Source of the DNA: Anoplopoma fimbria
Lineage: Eukaryota > Chordata > Actinopteri > Perciformes > Anoplopomatidae
Direction: 5' to 3'
Length of the DNA stretch: 64,000 nt
Assembly (NCBI RefSeq): GCF_027596085.1
Contig: NC_072455.1
Coordinates: 1,747,850 to 1,811,849 of the forward strand
Shown here: positions 31,426 through 51,370 of the stretch, in pieces
Numbering within the stretch: position 1 is the first letter of the stretch
Layout: each line of letters starts with the position of its first letter
Program-made: the position numbers and the translations under genes
Notes under the pieces: generated by a model
What the model was told of the DNA's origin: nothing
The model's database searches: none
Seen by the model: the letters and a program-made list of their open reading frames with translations, nothing else

Positions 31426-32212
31426 AATAATATCAAAGAGGTTTTTTTACCCTGATCTCCTGCAAGTTGTGGAAGTTGTTTCCCACTCTGACCGATATTT
31501 TACTGGGTGTGTAGCTCTCATCTGATTTATAATCTGCATAAATACACAACATCTTCACCGTGGTTCTCCTCCTGAAGAGAACACAACAAAACACCAGTGA
31601 ATGGAAACACACAGGACCTGAAACAGATTATAAACAAGCAGGAATACAAACACAACACACATTAAAAACATGATGAAAATGCCAGATATCCCAGACTTCA
31701 TTAAAAAACCAGCAGTTTTCCAGAACATCCCAGTATTCCCAGTGACCGTAAACAAACAAGACCTGATACAGATCATAAACAAGCAGAAATACAAACACAA
31801 CACACATTTCTTAAAGTATATTCTGCAATATTCCTGAAAAGAAAATGCCAGATATCCCAGACTTCATTGGGAAAAAAACAGCAGTTTTCCCAGAACATCC
31901 CAGTATTCCCAGTACCTGAACTGGATGTTGACCAGGTGAGGTTGGGATCCATCTGACTGCCAGTAGGTCTCCAGGTTGTCATCCCTCAGCTGATCCACTC
32001 CGAAACCTGTGAGGAAGAGAAGAGAGTTCAGATCACACCAGACTGGACTCAGCACTGGGTTCACTGGGCTTACTGGGCTTACTGGTTTGGGTCTGACCTG
32101 GTTTACAGGAGGACAGGGACCACACCGCCTGGGACCCGATCTCCCGGACCGTGCCAGTCCGCTCCAGCTGCTTCGGGTCGGCTCCTGGAGGAGTCTTGCT
32201 CGGGGTGGCCAT
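30270..32212 (-). CDS. anapc10: Anaphase-promoting complex subunit 10 (DOC1)
   Basis: DOC-domain subunit of APC/C; with CDC20/CDH1 it forms the D-box co-receptor and raises processivity of ubiquitination. Coding exons in transcript order: 32212-32098, 32006-31916, 31571-31451, 31199-31146, 30449-30270; phases agree, 561 nt, 186 aa (human 185). Start is ATGGCCACCCCGAGC, just after a TTTACAG acceptor. Nearly the whole protein is the beta-sandwich DOC domain: [68 protein letters not shown]. It ends FRTIR, keeping the Ile-Arg tail that docks on APC3 TPRs. The [12 protein letters not shown] segment differs from the human PLTDNHKKPTR. The intron ahead of exon 4 is packed with TTC and ATT repeats, and its acceptor is a NAGNAG. 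Confidence 0.97.
31226..31424. repeat. (GAA)n and (AAT)n trinucleotide repeats in ANAPC10 intron 3
   Basis: GAA/GAAGAG run at 31226-31340 and AAT run at 31373-31424. In the ANAPC10 transcript they read UUC and AUU, so the UUC run supplies the pyrimidine tract of the exon 4 acceptor at 31200. Confidence 0.95.
31615..31915. repeat. ~165-bp tandem duplication in ANAPC10 intron 2
   Basis: GATTATAAACAAGCAGGAAT ... CACAACACACATT ... AATGCCAGATATCCCAGACT ... CAGAACATCCCAGTATTCCC occurs at 31625-31742 and again at 31768-31912. The second copy ends exactly at the exon 2 donor (GTACTGGGAATACTGGGATG on the minus strand). Confidence 0.85.
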
Positions 32213-32780
32213 CCTGTAAACACAAGTTAAAGCGAGCACATCCGGGTTCTTTCCTGTCCAGACTCCATTCACATTCCTCACATTCTCACTTTTACTTGTC
32301 TATAAAAACATGTAAATAAACAGCAGCATCTAAATTAAGATTGCATGACAATAAACACACCATTATGGTAAATTCGGCTTATAAATAACATATATTGCAT
32401 CTTCTTATTATAGTTATAGTTATAATTAACAACAAGTGGCACATTACACGCTGCTATGTGAAAAAAAGGAAACTCAGAGAATATTAAATCTATTTTAATT
32501 AAACAGAATTTATAATATCATTTATAATCTATTTTCTAAACTGCATCCAGTGTCAATATGTTAGTAAACATGGCATTTTAACACATGTTGGTGTCTATAT
32601 CTGGCTAACTGAGCAAATAGTATTTATTTATTTATTACTTATTACTAAAACAACTTAAAAACATCAATAATATAAAAAAAAACTTACAAGAAACGTCTTT
32701 AAAAGTCTCCAATAAGTGGCTTTAGTGTGTCACATGTCAGGATACAATGTATCTCTTTTGAAAATTCCGTCCGCGTCGCT
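32213..32780 (-). other. anapc10: ANAPC10 5' UTR exon and intron 1
   Basis: A strong minus-strand donor (CTT|GTAAGT) ends a likely non-coding first exon at 32688, to be joined to the acceptor at 32214. The transcription start was not located but should lie near 32700-32780 in the shared promoter. Inference from splice signals only. Confidence 0.5.
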
Positions 32781-32860
32781 TTTAAATGACGTCACCGGCG
32801 GCGCGTCGCGTCCTCAGCGCGTCACGGCGGCCATCTTGCTTCCCAGCCAGCCGGCTTCCA
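32700..32860. promoter_or_regulatory. Bidirectional CpG-rich promoter of ANAPC10 and ABCE1
   Basis: A short CpG-dense island in AT-rich surroundings between divergent housekeeping genes. It contains a perfect CRE palindrome TGACGTCA at 32787-32794 and a YY1-type GCGGCCATCTTG at 32827-32838, a pairing often found at TATA-less start sites. The YY1 motif suggests the ABCE1 start is close to 32830-32850. Confidence 0.65.
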
Positions 32861-32973
32861 GGAGAACACGTTGCCTGTGTGAGAAAACAGAAAGAAAAGC
32901 TCAACTTTAACCCTGAACCGTCGGGGTTTCGGCTGTTGTTTCTCTCCAGCCGGGTGGAAGGAGCTGTAGAGGG
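32840..32973 (+). other. abce1: ABCE1 non-coding first exon (probable)
   Basis: GC-rich sequence downstream of the YY1-like site ends at a good donor, AGAGGG|GTGAGC at 32974. It would join the acceptor CTCTTTCAG at 34629, whose exon holds the ATG. The 5' end is approximate. Confidence 0.5.
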
Positions 32974-33659
32974 GTGAGCTGGTCACTTATCGAGCCGGGT
33001 TTTGTGCGTTTTTATCGGTTTTAAAGCGGGTTTATAAGCGCAGCTGTCAGGCCTCCATTGCTAGCGGCGCAGTTAAGCTAACGGCTAGCTAGCTGATTAG
33101 CATCTTTTAAAGCTCGTGTTTAACGGCGCATTAAAGCATCTAATTAACCATTTTAACTTCTTATTAACACATTTATATGTCCAGTTAACATTGTAGTTTA
33201 TTTATATATGCATAGTGTAGTTATAGGCCTTTTAATAAAGCACCTTTTCTCCAGATTTGGTTCAAAAATGCGCAAATTTAAGGTTCTAATGCTCTTAAAT
33301 AAGAATACACTCATGCAAAGTGTGACTCAGTGAGTGTTATTGAATGTGTATGAGCTGGTAATGAATTCGGCTAATGAATGAGTCACTGATCAGAAGGTTA
33401 TTTAAGGGCAAAAATCCAACTTTTGGTGCATTTGTGTGTTCCAGATGATCAGATTAATGATGTTTAACCACATGTGTGTTTGAGTTGATGTGTTGGAAAC
33501 CAGGCCGAGCTGAAGAGGAGGACCAGCTGTGTTCAGAGGCCACACATCACTGTGCTGATGGGTCTGAGGGCTCAGTGTTGAGGGACACATACACAAGGCC
33601 TCCTTCTGAAGGGAGTCTGGTGTGACTCACTCTCCCCTGCACAGGCCTGGATGGAAGCA

Positions 33660-34310
33660 GCTTCATTTACATTACAGTACATTATTACATTACATATTAC
33701 ATTATTACATTACATATTACATTATTACATTACATATTACATTATTACATTACATTACAGTCATTCAGCAGATGCTTCTATCCAAAGCGACTTACAGGAA
33801 GTGTATTCAACATAGGTATTCAAGAGAACTACTAGTCACCAGAAGTCATAAGTGCATCTCCTTTCTTAAACAAGCATCTTAAAGCATAAACCAGAGCAAA
33901 ACAAACTAATACGTACAATAAGAAACAAACTGATACGAATACAATAAGTGCTACGAGGAAGGCTCAGGGTAGAACTTCTTTACTTCTTTACTTCATGAAG
34001 AGGTGAGGTTAAAGATGGGCAGTGACTCTGCTGTCCTGAGGTCAGTGGGGAGTTCATTCCTCCACTGAGGGGCCAGGACAGAAAGAAGCTGTGACCGGGT
34101 GGATCGGCTGCAGGGACCTCTGAGCGACGGGGCAACCAATCGAAGTGGTCGGGCGGGGGTGTAGGGCTTGACCAAGGCCTGGAGATAGGAAGGAGCTGTT
34201 CCTCTCACTGCCCTGTAGGCACCAGAGTCTGTAACTGGATGCTCTTACAGGGAGCCAGTGTAGAGAACATTTACGTCAACGAGGCCCTTGGAATGAAATC
34301 CTGCTGCGTG
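33660..34310 (-). mobile_element. Truncated L2/CR1-like LINE 3' end with reverse-transcriptase C-terminus
   Basis: Minus strand 34208-33993 encodes PSYLQALVKPYTPARPLR ... SVLAPQWRNELPTDLRTAES, the typical extreme C-terminus of fish non-LTR reverse transcriptases. It ends NLTSS at a stop instead of continuing to the usual LKTHLF-like end. The 3' UTR and an ATTACAT-repeat tail follow at 33660-33760. It is a 5'-truncated insertion in ABCE1 intron 1 and cannot move. The same family and orientation occur in FBXW7 intron 9. Confidence 0.85.
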
Positions 34311-34668
34311 ATTGTCATTAAAGCCTCAAAGCGTGACATCTGGTTGCAGTCAGAGGCGGTTCGGGGCCGAGGTGGTGCATCTGTGGCAGCCCATTGTTAG
34401 AGGCTCTGTGGTTTTGTTTAGTGTTGAATGTGTTGCTTCAGCAGAGCGAGCCGGCCTGAACACTGCCCTCTATAATCAGGTGTCATATGGTAACTTTAGT
34501 ACCTGAATATCACTAAAACCTGTGCAGATATGTTTGCTTTAAGCTCTACTCAAAGGTCTTTAGACTTCTGTACATTTCTCCTTCTCTTCTTAAGATGAAT
34601 CACCAGTTTAACTCTGTCTTCTCTTTCAGCTCCTCAGGTGCTAGCGTCCGTCATTCCAGCCCTCCACC

Positions 34669-42888
<8,220 letters not shown>

Positions 42889-43250
42889 GACGACTTCCTA
42901 CGTGACAAAAACTGACTTCCTGCGACGCATTCAGGGGCTGCGTTCAACATGCAGCCGTGACATCTTATAACACGTGGCAGATATGTTTAAAAAAGATATA
43001 TATCATATGAATCTTTAAAGATTAAAAACATCAGCCTTTTATGCACCAAGCTGCATTCAAAAGCAAACAATGTCGTGAATCGTTTAAAAATGAAAACAAA
43101 GTGCATTGCATTCGTTGTCGGTGAGCCTGAACCCTCGGGGCTGCGTTCACAAGACGGCGAGTCAGAGATGTTGTGGAACATTAAGCAGCATATTTTATCA
43201 CTCATACATTTACAAGAAATGAAAATAAACTGATGCTACCTGATCCAAGA
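42889..43250 (+). other. abce1: ABCE1 3' UTR with polyadenylation signal
   Basis: AATAAA at 43224-43229 ends a short 3' UTR of about 350 bases. Confidence 0.7.
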
Positions 43251-43383
43251 ACAGTTTCTATCTTCATTTATGTTTCTCATACTACTAAATTTATAATACT
43301 ACTACTATACCACTGGAACTACTCAATGGAAAATACAACTACTTCTACTACACCACCACCTATACTACTACTACACTCGATGC

Positions 43384-43428
43384 TGCTATACTATGACTTT
43401 ATTCAACATTCTATACCATAGTATAGCA
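43384..43428. repeat. 12-bp perfect inverted repeat made of the satellite core
   Basis: TGCTATACTATG (43384-43395) and CATAGTATAGCA (43417-43428) are exact reverse complements around a 21-base loop. The right arm is the core of the satellite that begins 540 bases further on. The left arm plus loop, read on the minus strand (ATGTTGAATAAAGTCATAGT then ATAGCA), is nearly a whole satellite unit in inverted orientation. Confidence 0.9.
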
Positions 43429-43469
43429 TGACACCATCTTATCTTGAGGATCTTATAACCCAACTAGAG

Positions 43470-43930
43470 AATTCAAATCAAAAAGTACAGGAACCAGAAC
43501 CTTCAGTTATCAGGCTCCTCTTCTGTGGAACCAGTTTCAGTCCGGGGGCCAGACACACTCACCACTATGCTTTTGGCTTATAGTGAGGGCTGGCTAAGGA
43601 CTACCTAGGATACACTGAGCTCCTCTCTCCCTCCGTCTTTAGTCCCATTAATGCACATTACTGACTTTGCTTCCTCGTCTCACAGGTTTCCATGAATCGT
43701 GGTTACAGCTGCTGACACCCACTGCTCTCATTATTATTACTATTTTACATTATTCATTGCTGCTGCTGTTGGCAGTCATCATTATTCGGCTTATTATATG
43801 AATCATTTGTCAAATGCATTGAATGTTTTGTAACTCTGTTATGTTGTTCATTCTATAAACATGGTATTTATGCACTTCTGTCATTCCTGGGAGAAGGATC
43901 CTCTTCTCCTGCTCTCCTAAGGTTTTATAT
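43470..43930 (+). mobile_element. Non-LTR retrotransposon 3' relic
   Basis: Plus strand encodes SYQAPLLWNQFQSGGQTHSP, the conserved reverse-transcriptase C-terminal APxLWN motif. It is followed by CACTGAGCTCCTCTCTCC, CAGGTTTCCATGAATCGTGG and TTGCTGCTGCTG, a 3' region I associate with a common teleost LINE. The ORF is broken and 5'-truncated. Confidence 0.65.
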
Positions 43931-43963
43931 ATGTTTTAGGTAAAATAATAAAATGTAGAAATA

Positions 43964-46900
43964 GTCATAAAGCAGTCATAGTATGTCGAAAAACAGTCAT
44001 AGTATAGTATGTCGAAAAAAGTAAAAAAACAGTCAGTATAGCATGTTGAAGAAACAGTCATAGTATAGTATGTTGAAAAACAGTCATAGTATAGCATGTT
44101 GAAAAAAGTAAAAAAAAAACAGTCATAGTATAGCATGTTGAAAAAACAGTCATAGTATAGTATGTCGAAAAAAGTAAAAAAACAGTCATAGTATAGCATG
44201 TCGAAAAAAGTAAAAAAACAGTCATAGTATAGCATGTCGAAAAAAGTAAAAAAAAAACAGTCATAGTATAGCATGTCGAAAAACAGTCATAGTATAGCAT
44301 GTCGAAAAAAGTAAAAAAACAGTCATAGTATAGCATGTTGAAAAACAGTCATAGTATAGTATGTTGAAAAAAAAAACAGTCATAGTATAGCATGTTGAAA
44401 AACAGTCATAGTATAGTATGTTGAAAAAACAGTCATAGTATAGCATGTTGAAAAAACAGTCATAGTATAGTATGTTGAAAAAAAAAAAACAGTCATAGTA
44501 TAGTATGTATAGTATGTTGAAAAACAGTCATAGTATAGCATGTTGAAAAACAGTCATAGTATAGTATGTCGAAAAAAGTAAAAAAACAGTCATAGTATAG
44601 CATGTTGAAAAACAGTCATAGTATAGCATGTCGAAAAAGTCATAGTATAGTAAAAAAAAACAGTCATAGTATAGCATGTCGAAAAACAGTCATAGTATAG
44701 CATGTCGAAAAACAGTCATAGTATAGCATGTTCATAGTATAGTATGTTGAAAAAAGTAAAAAAACAGTCATAGTATAGCATGTTGAAAAACAGTCATAGT
44801 ATAGCATGTCGAAAAACAGTCATAGTATAGCATGTCGAAAAACAGTCATAGTATAGCATGTTGAAAAAACAGTCATAGTATGTATGTTGAAAAAAAAAAA
44901 CAGTCATAGTATAGCATGTCGAAAAAACAGTCATAGTATAGCATGTCGAAAAACAGTCATAGTATAGTATGTTGAAAAACAGTCAAAAAAAAAAACAGTC
45001 ATAGTATAGTATGTTGAAAAAAAGTAAAAAAACAGTCATAGTATAGCATGTTGAAAAAAAAAAACAGTCATAGTATAGCATGTTGAAAAAAAACAGTCAT
45101 AGTATAGCATGTCGAAAAAAGTAAAAAAAACAGTCATAGTATAGCATGTCGAAAAACAGTCATAGTATAGCATGTCGAAAAAATAGTATAGCATGTTGAA
45201 AAGTCATAGTATAAAATGTCATAGTATAGCATGTTGAAAAACAGTCATAGTATAGTATGTCGAAAAAAGTCATAGTAAAAAAAACAGTCATAGTATAGCA
45301 TGTTGAAAAACAGTCATAGTATAGCATGTTGAAAAAAGTAAAAAAAACAGTCATAGTATAGCATGTTGAAAAACAGTCATAGTATAGTATGTTGGAAAAA
45401 GTAAAAAAACAGTCATAGTATAGCATGTTGAAAAACAGTCATAGTATAGTATGTCATAGTATAAAAAAAAAACAGTAAAAAAAACAGTCATAGTATAGCA
45501 TGTTGAAAAACAGTCATAGTATAGCATGTCGAAAAACAGTCATAGTATAGCATGTTGAAAAAAGTAAAAAAACAGTCATAGTATAGCATGTCGAAAAACA
45601 GTCATAGTATAGCATGTCGAAAAAAGTAAAAAAACAGTCATAGTATAGCATGTTGAAAAACAGTCATAGTATAGCATGTCGAAAAACAGTCATAGTATAG
45701 CATGTCGAAAAAAGTAAAAAAAACAGTCATAGTATAGTATGTTGAAAAAACAGTCATAAAGCATGTTGAAAAACAGTCATAGTATAGCATGTTGAAAAAC
45801 AGTCATAGTATAGCATGTTGAAAAAAGTCATAGTAAAAAAAAAAAAAACAGTCATAGTATAGCATGTCGAAAAAAGTAAAAAAAACAGTCATAGTATAGT
45901 ATGTTGAAAAAACAGTCATAGTATAGTATGTATAGAAAAAAAGTAAAAAAACAGTCATAGTATAGCATGTTGAAAAAACAGTCATAGTATAGTATGTCGA
46001 AAAAAGTAAAAAAACAGTCATAGTATAGTCATAGTATAGTATGTCGAAAAAGTAAAAAAACAGTCATAGTATGTCGAAAAACAGTCATAGTATAGAAAAA
46101 AGTAAAAAACAATAGTATAGCATGTTGAAAAACAGTCATAGTAGCATGTCGATAGTATAGTTGAAAAACAGTCATAGTATAGCATGTTGAAAAACAGTCA
46201 TACTATAGAAAAACAGTCATAGTATAGTATGTTGAAAAAAAAAAACAGTCATAGTATAGCATGTTGAAAAACAGTCATAGTATAGTATGTTGAAAAAAGT
46301 CATAGTAAAAAAAACAGTCATAGTATAGTATGTTGAAAAAAGTAAAAAAACAGTCATAGTATAGCATGTTGAAAAACAGTCATAGTATGAAAAAAAAAAA
46401 ACAGTCATAGTATAGCATGTTGAAAAAACAGTCAAATAGTATGTCAAAAAAGTCAGTCATAGTATAGCATGTCGAAAAACAGTCATAGTATAGCATGTCG
46501 AAAAACAGTCATAGTATAGCATGTTGAAAAAAGTAAAAAAACAGTCATAGTATAGCATGTTGAAAAACAGTCATAGTATAGTATGTTGAAAAACAGTCAT
46601 AGTATAGCATGTTGAAAAACAGTCATACTATAGTATGTCGAAAAAAGTATCATAGTATAGCATGTCGAAAAAACAGTCAAAAAAAAAACAGTCATAGTAT
46701 AGCATGTATAGTATGTTGAAAAAGTAAAAAAACAGTCATAGTATAGCATGTTGAAAAACAGTCATAGTATAGTATGTTGAAAAAAAAAAACAGTCATAAA
46801 ATGTTGAAAAAAAAAAACAGTCATAGTATAGCATGTTGAAAAAACAGTCATAGTATAGTATGTTGAAAAAAGTAAAAAAACAGTCATAGTATAGCATGTT

Positions 46901-49900
46901 GAAAAACAGTCATAGTATAGTATGTTGAAAAAAGTAAAAAAACAGTCATAGTATAGCATGTTGAAAAAACAGTCATAGTATAGTATGTTGAAAAAAGTAA
47001 AAAAACAGTCATAGTATAGTATGTCGAAAAAAGTAAAAAAAACAGTCATAGTATAGCATGTTGAAAAAAGTAAAAAAACAGTCATAGTATAGCATGTCGA
47101 AAAAAGTAAAAAAACAGTCATAGTATAGTATGTTGAAAAAACAGTCATAGTATAGAAAAACAGTCATAGTATAGTATGTATGTCGAAAAAACAGTCATAG
47201 TATAGTATGTTGGAAAAAGTAAAAAAACAGTCATAGTATAGCATGTTGAAAAACAGTCATAAAAAACAGTCATAGTATATAAAAACAGTCATAGTATAGA
47301 TGTTGAAAAAAAAAAAAGTAAAAAACAGTCATAGTATAGCATGTTGAAAAAAGTAAAAAAAACAGTCATAGTATAGCATGTTGAAAAACAGTCATAGTAT
47401 AGCATATCATAGTATAGAAAAAAGTAAAAAAACAGTCATATAGTATAGTATAGTCATAGTATAGTATGTTGAAAAACAGTCATAGTATAGCATGTTGAAA
47501 AAAGTAAAAAAACAGTCATAGTATAGTATGTTGAAAAAACAGTCATAGTATAGCATGTCGAAAAAAGTAAAAAAAACAGTCATAGTATAGTATGTTGAAA
47601 AAAAAAAACAGTCATAGTATAGCATGTTGAAAAAAGTAAAAAAACAGTCATAGTATAGCATGTCGAAAAACAGTCATACTATAGCATGTCGAAAAACAGT
47701 CATAATAGCATGTTGAAAAAAACAGTCATAGTATAGTATGTCGAAAAAAACAGTAAAAAAAAAACAGTCATAGTATAGCATGTTGAAAAACAGTCATAGT
47801 ATAGCATGTTGAAAAACAGTCATAGTATAGTATGTCGAAAAAAGTAAAAAAAACAGTCATAGTATAGTATGTTGAAAAACAGTCATAGTATAGCATGTCG
47901 AAAAACAGTCATCGTATAGCATGTTGTCAAAAATGTCAGTCATAGTATAGTATGTTGAAAAAACAGTCATACTATAGCATGTTGAAAAACAGTCATAGTA
48001 TAGCATGTTGAAAAACAGTCATAGTATAGCATGTTGAAAAAACAGTCATAGTATAGCATGTTGAAAAAACAGTCATAGTATAGTATGTTGAAAAAACAGT
48101 CATAGTATAGCATGTTGAAAAACAGTCATAGTATAGTATGTTGAAAAACAGTCATAGTATAGCATTTTGAAAAAAGTAAAAAAACAGTCAGTATAGCATG
48201 TTGAAGAAACAGTCATAGTATAGTATGTTGAAAAACAGTCATAGTATAGCATGTTGAAAAAAGTCATATAGTATAGTATGTTGAAAAAACAGTCATAGTA
48301 TAGCATGTTGAAAAAACAGTCATAGTATAGTATGTTGAAAAAAGTAAAAAAACAGTCAAAAAAAAAACAGTCATAGTATAGCATGTCGAAAAAAGTAAAA
48401 AAACAGTCATAGTATAGCATGTTGAAAAAACAGTCATAGTATAGTATGTCGAAAAAAGTAAAAAAACAGTCATAGTATAGTATGTCGAAAAAAGTAAAAA
48501 AAACAGTCATAGTATAGCATGTCGAAAAAAGTAAAAAAACAGTCATAGTATAGCATGTTGAAAAACAGTGTGTCGAAAAAAAAAAAACAGTCATAGTATA
48601 GTATGTCGAAAAAAGTAAAAAAACAGTCATAGTATAGCATGTCGAAAAAAAAAAACAGTCAAATAAAAAAAAGTAAAAAAACAGTCATAGTATAGCATGT
48701 CGAAAAAAGTAAAAAAAACAGTCATAGTCTAGCATGTCGAAAAACAGTCATGTTGAAAAAAAAAACAGTCATAGTATAGTATGTTGAAAAAACAGTCATA
48801 GTATAGCATGTCGAAAAAAGTAAAAAAACAGTCATAGTATAGTATGTCGAAAAACAGTCATACTATAGCATGTCGAAAAACAGTCATAGTATAGTATGTT
48901 GGAAAAAGTAAAAAAACAGTCATAGTATAGCATGTTGAAAAACAGTCATAGTATAGCATGTCGAAAAAAAAAAACAGTCATAGTATAGCATGTTGAAAAA
49001 ACAGTCATAGTATAGTATGTTGAAAAAACAGTCATAGTATAGCATGTCGAAAAACAGTCATAAAATAGTATGTATAGATGTAAAAAAACAGTCATAGTAT
49101 AGTATGTTGAAAAAAAAACAGTCATAGTATAGTATGTCGAAAAACAGTCATAGTATAGTATGTCGAAAAAAGTAAAAAAAACAGTCATAGTATAGCATGT
49201 CGAAAAAAGTAAAAAAACAGTCATAGTATAGCATGTTGAAAAACAGTCATAGTATAGTATGTCGAAAAAAGTAAAAAAACAGTCATAGTATAGCATGTCG
49301 AAAAACAAAAAACAGTCAAAAAAAACAGTCATAGTATAGCATGTCGAAAAATGTCGTAAAAAAACAGTCATAGTATAGCATGTTGAAAAACAGTCATAGT
49401 ATAGCATGTTGAAAAAAGTAAAAAAACAGTCATAGTATAGCATGTTGAAAAACAGTCATAGTATAGTATGTTGAAAAACAGTCATAGTATAGCATGTTGA
49501 AAAACAGTCATAGTATAGTATGTTGAAAAACAGTCATAGTATAGCATGTCGAAAAACAGTCATAGTATAGTATGTCGAAAAAAGTAAAAATAGTATAGTA
49601 TGTTGAAAAACAGTCATAGTATAGCATGTTGAAAAACAGTCATAGTATAGCATGTTGAAAAACAGTCATAGTATAGTATGTTGAAAAACAGTCATAGTCA
49701 TAAAAAACAGTAAAAAAACAGTCATAGTATAGTTGTTGAAAAAAAAACAGTCATTGTATAGTATGTTGAAAAAACAGTCATAGTATAGCATGTTGAAAAA
49801 AGTAAAAAAAACAGTCATAGTATAGCATGTTGAAAAACAGTCATACTATAGCATGTCGAAAAACAGTCATAGTATAGAAAAAAGTAAAAAAACAGTCATA

Positions 49901-50709
49901 GTATAGCATGTCGAAAAACAGTCATACTATAGCATGTCGAAAAACAGTCATAGTATAGTATGTTGAAAAACAGTCATAGTATAGTATGTCGAAAAAAGTA
50001 AAAAAACAGTCATAGTATAGTATGTTGAAAAACAGTCATAGTATAGCATGTTGAAAAAACAGTCATAGTATAGTATGTCGAAAAAAGTAAAAAAACAGTC
50101 ATAGTATAGTATGTCGAAAAAAGTAAAAAAACAGTCATAGTATAGCATGTCGAAAAACAGTCATAGTATAGCATGTCGAAAAACAGTCATAGTATAGTAT
50201 ATAGCATGTTGAAAAAAGTCATAAAATGTTGAAAAAAAAAAAACAGTCATAGTATAGCATGTTGAAAAAACAGTCATAGTATAGTATGTTGAAAAAAAAA
50301 AAACAGTATAGTATAGCATGTCGAAAAAAAAAAACAGTCATAAAAAAACAGTCATAGTATAGCATGTCGAAAAAAGTAAAAAAAACAGTCATAGTATAGC
50401 ATGTCGAAAAACAGTCATAGTATAGTATGTTGAAAAAACAGTCATAGTATAGTATGTCGAAAAAAGTAAAAAAACAGTCATAGTATAGCATGTCGAAAAA
50501 CAGTCATAGTATAGCATGTTGAAAAAACAGTCATAGTATAGTATGTTGAAAAAAAAAAGTAGTCATAGTATAGTATGTTGAAAAAACAGTCATAGTATAG
50601 CATGTCGAAAAACAGTCACAGTATAGCATGTTGAAAAAACAGTCATAGTATAGTATGTTGAAAAAAAGTCATAAAACAGTCATAGTATAGCATGTTGAAA
50701 AACAGTCAG
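43964..50709. repeat. 6.7-kb satellite array between ABCE1 and OTUD4
   Basis: More than 200 tandem units built on CAGTCATAGTATAGCATG followed by TTG or TCG and an A-run, about 26 bp. Many units carry an extra AGTAAAAAAA spacer, giving about 36 bp. Two C/T positions vary along the array (GCATG/GTATG and GTCGAA/GTTGAA). Unit order is irregular, with no obvious fixed higher-order period. Minus-strand open frames repeating LYYDCF result from the unit lacking stops and are not genes. It sits between two convergent 3' ends. Confidence 0.97.
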
Positions 50710-51370
50710 TTTCTCGAAAAAGCGTCCATCGGTCTCCGAGCCGTTTCAGTACTACGGACTTCCTCCAGTAGACTGAGAATCTCGTTGTCTCAAACTCAAT
50801 GAAACCCTCACAGGTTAAGAGAACAAGCAGAAATGATCAGAGTTCTACTGTTTGGAGATCAGAAGAACAGGATAATCAATAAGAGATAATCACTGAGATA
50901 ATTGATTAGCTGTATTTTAAAGATTTAGGAATTTCTTGTTTTACTGCTCAACAAAGACTTTGTTTACATACAAAAATAAGCAAGAAATGTTGATAATTAT
51001 TTTAGTTAACTGTCCTTTTTATCTTCACAATATAATCAAAAAGAACCGATAAGAGTATTGATTGGGAACCAAACCGATAAGCAGATTCGCTAAGAGTACT
51101 AGTATCAATAAAATACTAACAGTACACATAAATAATAGTGTTACAATATGTTAAAAAAAAAATGGCATAATTGACATGAAAAAAGTAAAAAAACAAACAT
51201 TAAAAGCTACTGTCTTTAGATTGAGTAATAAATGGTCAGATAAATATTTATTTTAATTTTCAGACCGTTTTAAGAGTCTTTGATGATTTTAATACCTTCA
51301 AAACAGCTGTAAAATATTTATTTTTAGGCAAAAACTGTGATTTTAACGCGATAATAAGACAAAAAGAGAA
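50710..51370. other. Unique sequence beyond the satellite
   Basis: After the last satellite unit the sequence is ordinary and AT-rich, with no exon or repeat recognised. It lies downstream of the probable OTUD4 polyadenylation site. Confidence 0.5.

Noticed and set aside
43936..50491. Many minus-strand open frames repeating LYYDCF/TMTVF
   Set aside because: The satellite unit has few stops in some frames; frames shift with A-run length and no flanking gene structure exists.
43964..50709. CRISPR-like appearance of regular repeats
   Set aside because: No unique spacers; the spacer positions are A-runs. The setting is a vertebrate genome.
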